Source: DASZCR01 sp035942915
GTDB taxonomy: Bacteria > Acidobacteriota > Blastocatellia > Pyrinomonadales > Pyrinomonadaceae
NCBI GenBank assembly: GCA_035942915.1
Contig: DASZCR010000119.1
Location: forward strand, 1 to 16,129
Direction: 5' to 3'
Length of the DNA stretch: 16,129 bases
Under the pieces are notes generated by a model. It was given only the letters and a program-made list of their open reading frames with translations. It made no database searches and was not told where the DNA came from. The position numbers and the translations under genes were made by a program. This document shows positions 15,401-16,129 of the stretch, one piece after another. Each line of letters starts with the position of its first letter. The first letter of the stretch is position 1.

Positions 15401-16049
15401 TCTGACGACGAGCTACACCTACTCGCGCCTGATGGAGAGAATCAGCTATCTCAACCCGTCCGACGAACAGTTGGAAGAGCGCTTCTCGACCGACGACCGC
15501 CCGCACCGTTTCACCTTCGCGGGCGTCTATGAACTGCCCTTCGGTCGTGGTCGCGCCTTCGGCGGCGAGATGAACCGCGTCCTCGACGCCTTCATCGGCG
15601 GCTGGCAACTCAACGGCACTTACGAGTGGCAGAGCGGCGAGCCGCTGCTCTTCAACGACAACTTCTTCTACGCGGGCGACGTGAGGGCTTTGTCGAGCAA
15701 GGTCGGACAGTACGACGAGCAGGGACGCCGTTACGGCGTTGACCGCCCGGCCTTCGACACGACGGGCTGGCTCGAACTGCCGACGACCGGCTTGCGCAAC
15801 GTCCCGACGACGCTGCCCAAGCTGCGCAATCAGCCCTTCAAGAGCGTCAACCTCTCGATGTCGAAGAACTTCAACTTCGGCGAGCGCAAGCGCGTGCAGT
15901 TCCGCGCCGAAGCTTTGAACGCTCTCAACTACGTCTACTTCGGCGGCATCGTCCTCGCCGACGGTGAATCCAATGTGAACTTCGGCAGGGTCGCCAACCA
16001 GCGCAACCTGCCGCGCGACATCCAGCTCGGCTTGAAGTTCACCTTCTAA
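12405..16049 (+). CDS. TonB-dependent outer-membrane receptor with carboxypeptidase-regulatory-like N-domain
   Basis: A 1214-residue outer-membrane transporter. A signal peptide covers about 1-25 (long Val/Leu core ending AVAVGAQ). Next is a carboxypeptidase-regulatory-like beta-sandwich (about 27-113: GTVTDPNGAALPGATVEI, GGYSFPLLQPGRYTLSV). A TonB-box-like TDTITVV is followed by the plug domain (about 120-260, LPLIDGSPYQLATLAPG, FRTNGATGPNQVTLDG), then a long beta-barrel ending in aromatic IQLGLKFTF, as needed for outer-membrane insertion. The architecture is the Oar-like type, common in Acidobacteriota, which lacks a SusD partner. Context suggests import of pectin-derived oligosaccharides; substrate not shown by sequence. 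ATG 12405 is preferred, 8 bases from AAAGGA; an in-frame GTG at 12402 is possible. Operator-like sites upstream suggest shared control with the catabolic genes. Confidence 0.93.
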   Translation: MCKYAFRQGVAAVVLLLLVFAVAVGAQEFRGSLSGTVTDPNGAALPGATVEIKNVETNVSTTAVTNEEGGYSFPLLQPGRYTLSVSSQGFNTAQREAIEIRVADRLTLDVQMQVGVTDTITVVDSAVALETGSVSAGTVIETKQISELPLIDGSPYQLATLAPGISYTGNPAFTGPTSNGNLASFRTNGATGPNQVTLDGSPNFAIDGGVGFSPPSEAVSQFKVQTTQFDAQQGYTANATVNVAIKTGTNDYHGSIYYFNRDRSRAANNFFANAAGQERAERIYHRWGGEIDGPVRIPGLYNGRDRTFFLFSYERLTSTDSEPQLYTVPTERMRRGDLSEFLSPTASPNGPVIVYNPFSIGATGTANRTPFSGNVIPTALLDPVSVNYLNMYPLPNRPGLQNNFFSPTLRLQNYRSWVTRIDHNINQNHRLFFNYYHSFNPEDRRDWTQLVVNGFPVTKGTEFRTNDGAVLGYTATLSPSMVLDLRGNLSRFVQERRPAASFDPAQLGFTPQALAAMRGYQYLPRFDIRTYDQVRPIRSTLGAERSDFNEGLLRPLYVASFQPTLTKIFSNHTTRFGYDGRVLRENFSSNGYQGGRFTFDGTFTTITTTTTTNSNNAVNHERNRNLYGRDLAAFLLGLPVSGSNSRIENAVNYNVQSVYHGFFVQDDWRVTPKLTLNLGFRYDLELGITERFNRLSRGFDLTTASPIDAAARAAFTNIFNANQARFAGSGLTPENFRVLGGFTFAGENDRAAWDADKSNWQPRFGLAYQLDDRTVLRGGFGIFTSAHRIPSTLSDIGNNAITIQPGFSGFTPFVPSTNSGRTFVATLDNPFPNGLRPSAGTTLGLLTNFGQSLGASDAPILPSERENAKFARIIIGVQRELPGQFIVEANFVWSKGYDLAVNRNINFIPRSLLGADPTTAEAANTFLTANDPNNPFRNLFNNNIFLSDAALNTGATVDLSQLVRPFPQFGDIWMQEYNGTNRYTALQLQGQKRFSRSFSLTTSYTYSRLMERISYLNPSDEQLEERFSTDDRPHRFTFAGVYELPFGRGRAFGGEMNRVLDAFIGGWQLNGTYEWQSGEPLLFNDNFFYAGDVRALSSKVGQYDEQGRRYGVDRPAFDTTGWLELPTTGLRNVPTTLPKLRNQPFKSVNLSMSKNFNFGERKRVQFRAEALNALNYVYFGGIVLADGESNVNFGRVANQRNLPRDIQLGLKFTF

Positions 16050-16097
16050 GTCGCGGGACGCGAGGGACAACACCTTCCGGCCAGTTAACCGAGTCGT

Positions 16098-16129
16098 GAG
16101 CCGTCATGGGCAAGCAGCCCGGGCGGCTC
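16098..16129 (+). terminator. Hairpin downstream of the TonB receptor, cut by window edge
   Basis: GAGCCG (16098-16103) pairs with CGGCTC (16124-16129), with an inner GGGC/GCCC pair (16108-16111 and 16117-16120). It lies 48 bases after the receptor stop. Any T-tract would be beyond the window, so a terminator role is only likely, not shown. Confidence 0.4.

Noticed and set aside
14826..16073. Minus-strand open frame of 415 codons over the receptor 3' end
   Set aside because: Same shadow effect; no motif, no signal peptide, and the plus-strand frame is a conserved barrel sequence.

Overview
The window looks like part of a pectin / hexuronate utilisation locus from a high-GC Gram-negative bacterium. 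The best guess is an acidobacterium, possibly Blastocatellia. This is inferred from the very large TonB-dependent receptor with an N-terminal carboxypeptidase-regulatory-like domain, the absence of a SusD partner, the codon usage, and secreted enzymes combined with hexuronate catabolism. The taxonomic call is moderate confidence only; no rRNA or tRNA was seen.

Layout. Bases 1-2866 hold a leftward gene group: an SDR oxidoreductase, a degenerate M24 (creatinase/aminopeptidase P-fold) protein, and an ExuT-like hexuronate transporter cut by the window edge. Bases 2867-3221 are a divergent control region with candidate promoters and operators for both directions and a small terminator-like hairpin in the rightward leader. 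Bases 3222-9056 hold a rightward group: a divergent NagB/6-phosphogluconolactonase-fold protein, altronate dehydratase (UxaA), a regulator that fuses a LacI-type helix-turn-helix to a complete ROK repressor, a KduI/IolB-family isomerase, and KduD. A secreted GH43 glycosidase (9117-10766) follows in the same direction. It converges on a leftward secreted CE8 pectin methylesterase (10869-11864). A 540-base control region then precedes a rightward TonB-dependent receptor of 1214 residues (12405-16049), and a hairpin lies at the right edge.

How the genes fit together (inference). The receptor imports oligosaccharides across the outer membrane. The methylesterase and GH43 enzyme trim pectin and its side chains outside the cytoplasm, and the ExuT-like permease brings hexuronates inside. 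KduI and KduD convert the unsaturated-uronate product through to 2-keto-3-deoxygluconate (KDG), and UxaA makes KDG from altronate. No recognisable uxaC, uxaB, kdgK or kdgA is present, so either they lie elsewhere or one of the odd proteins (NagB-like, M24-like, first SDR) fills a step.

Most unusual features: (1) three long hairpins built from a tandem GTGATRR heptanucleotide and its inverse, all placed directly after stop codons and in two places supplying the stop codon itself; (2) the LacI-HTH + ROK fusion regulator; (3) four GGT-N3-ACC operator-like sites (TTAATTGGTNNNACC) in the control regions, which resemble FadR-subfamily GntR operators although no GntR gene is in the window; (4) the NagB-like gene paired with uxaA; (5) the M24 protein that has lost canonical metal ligands.
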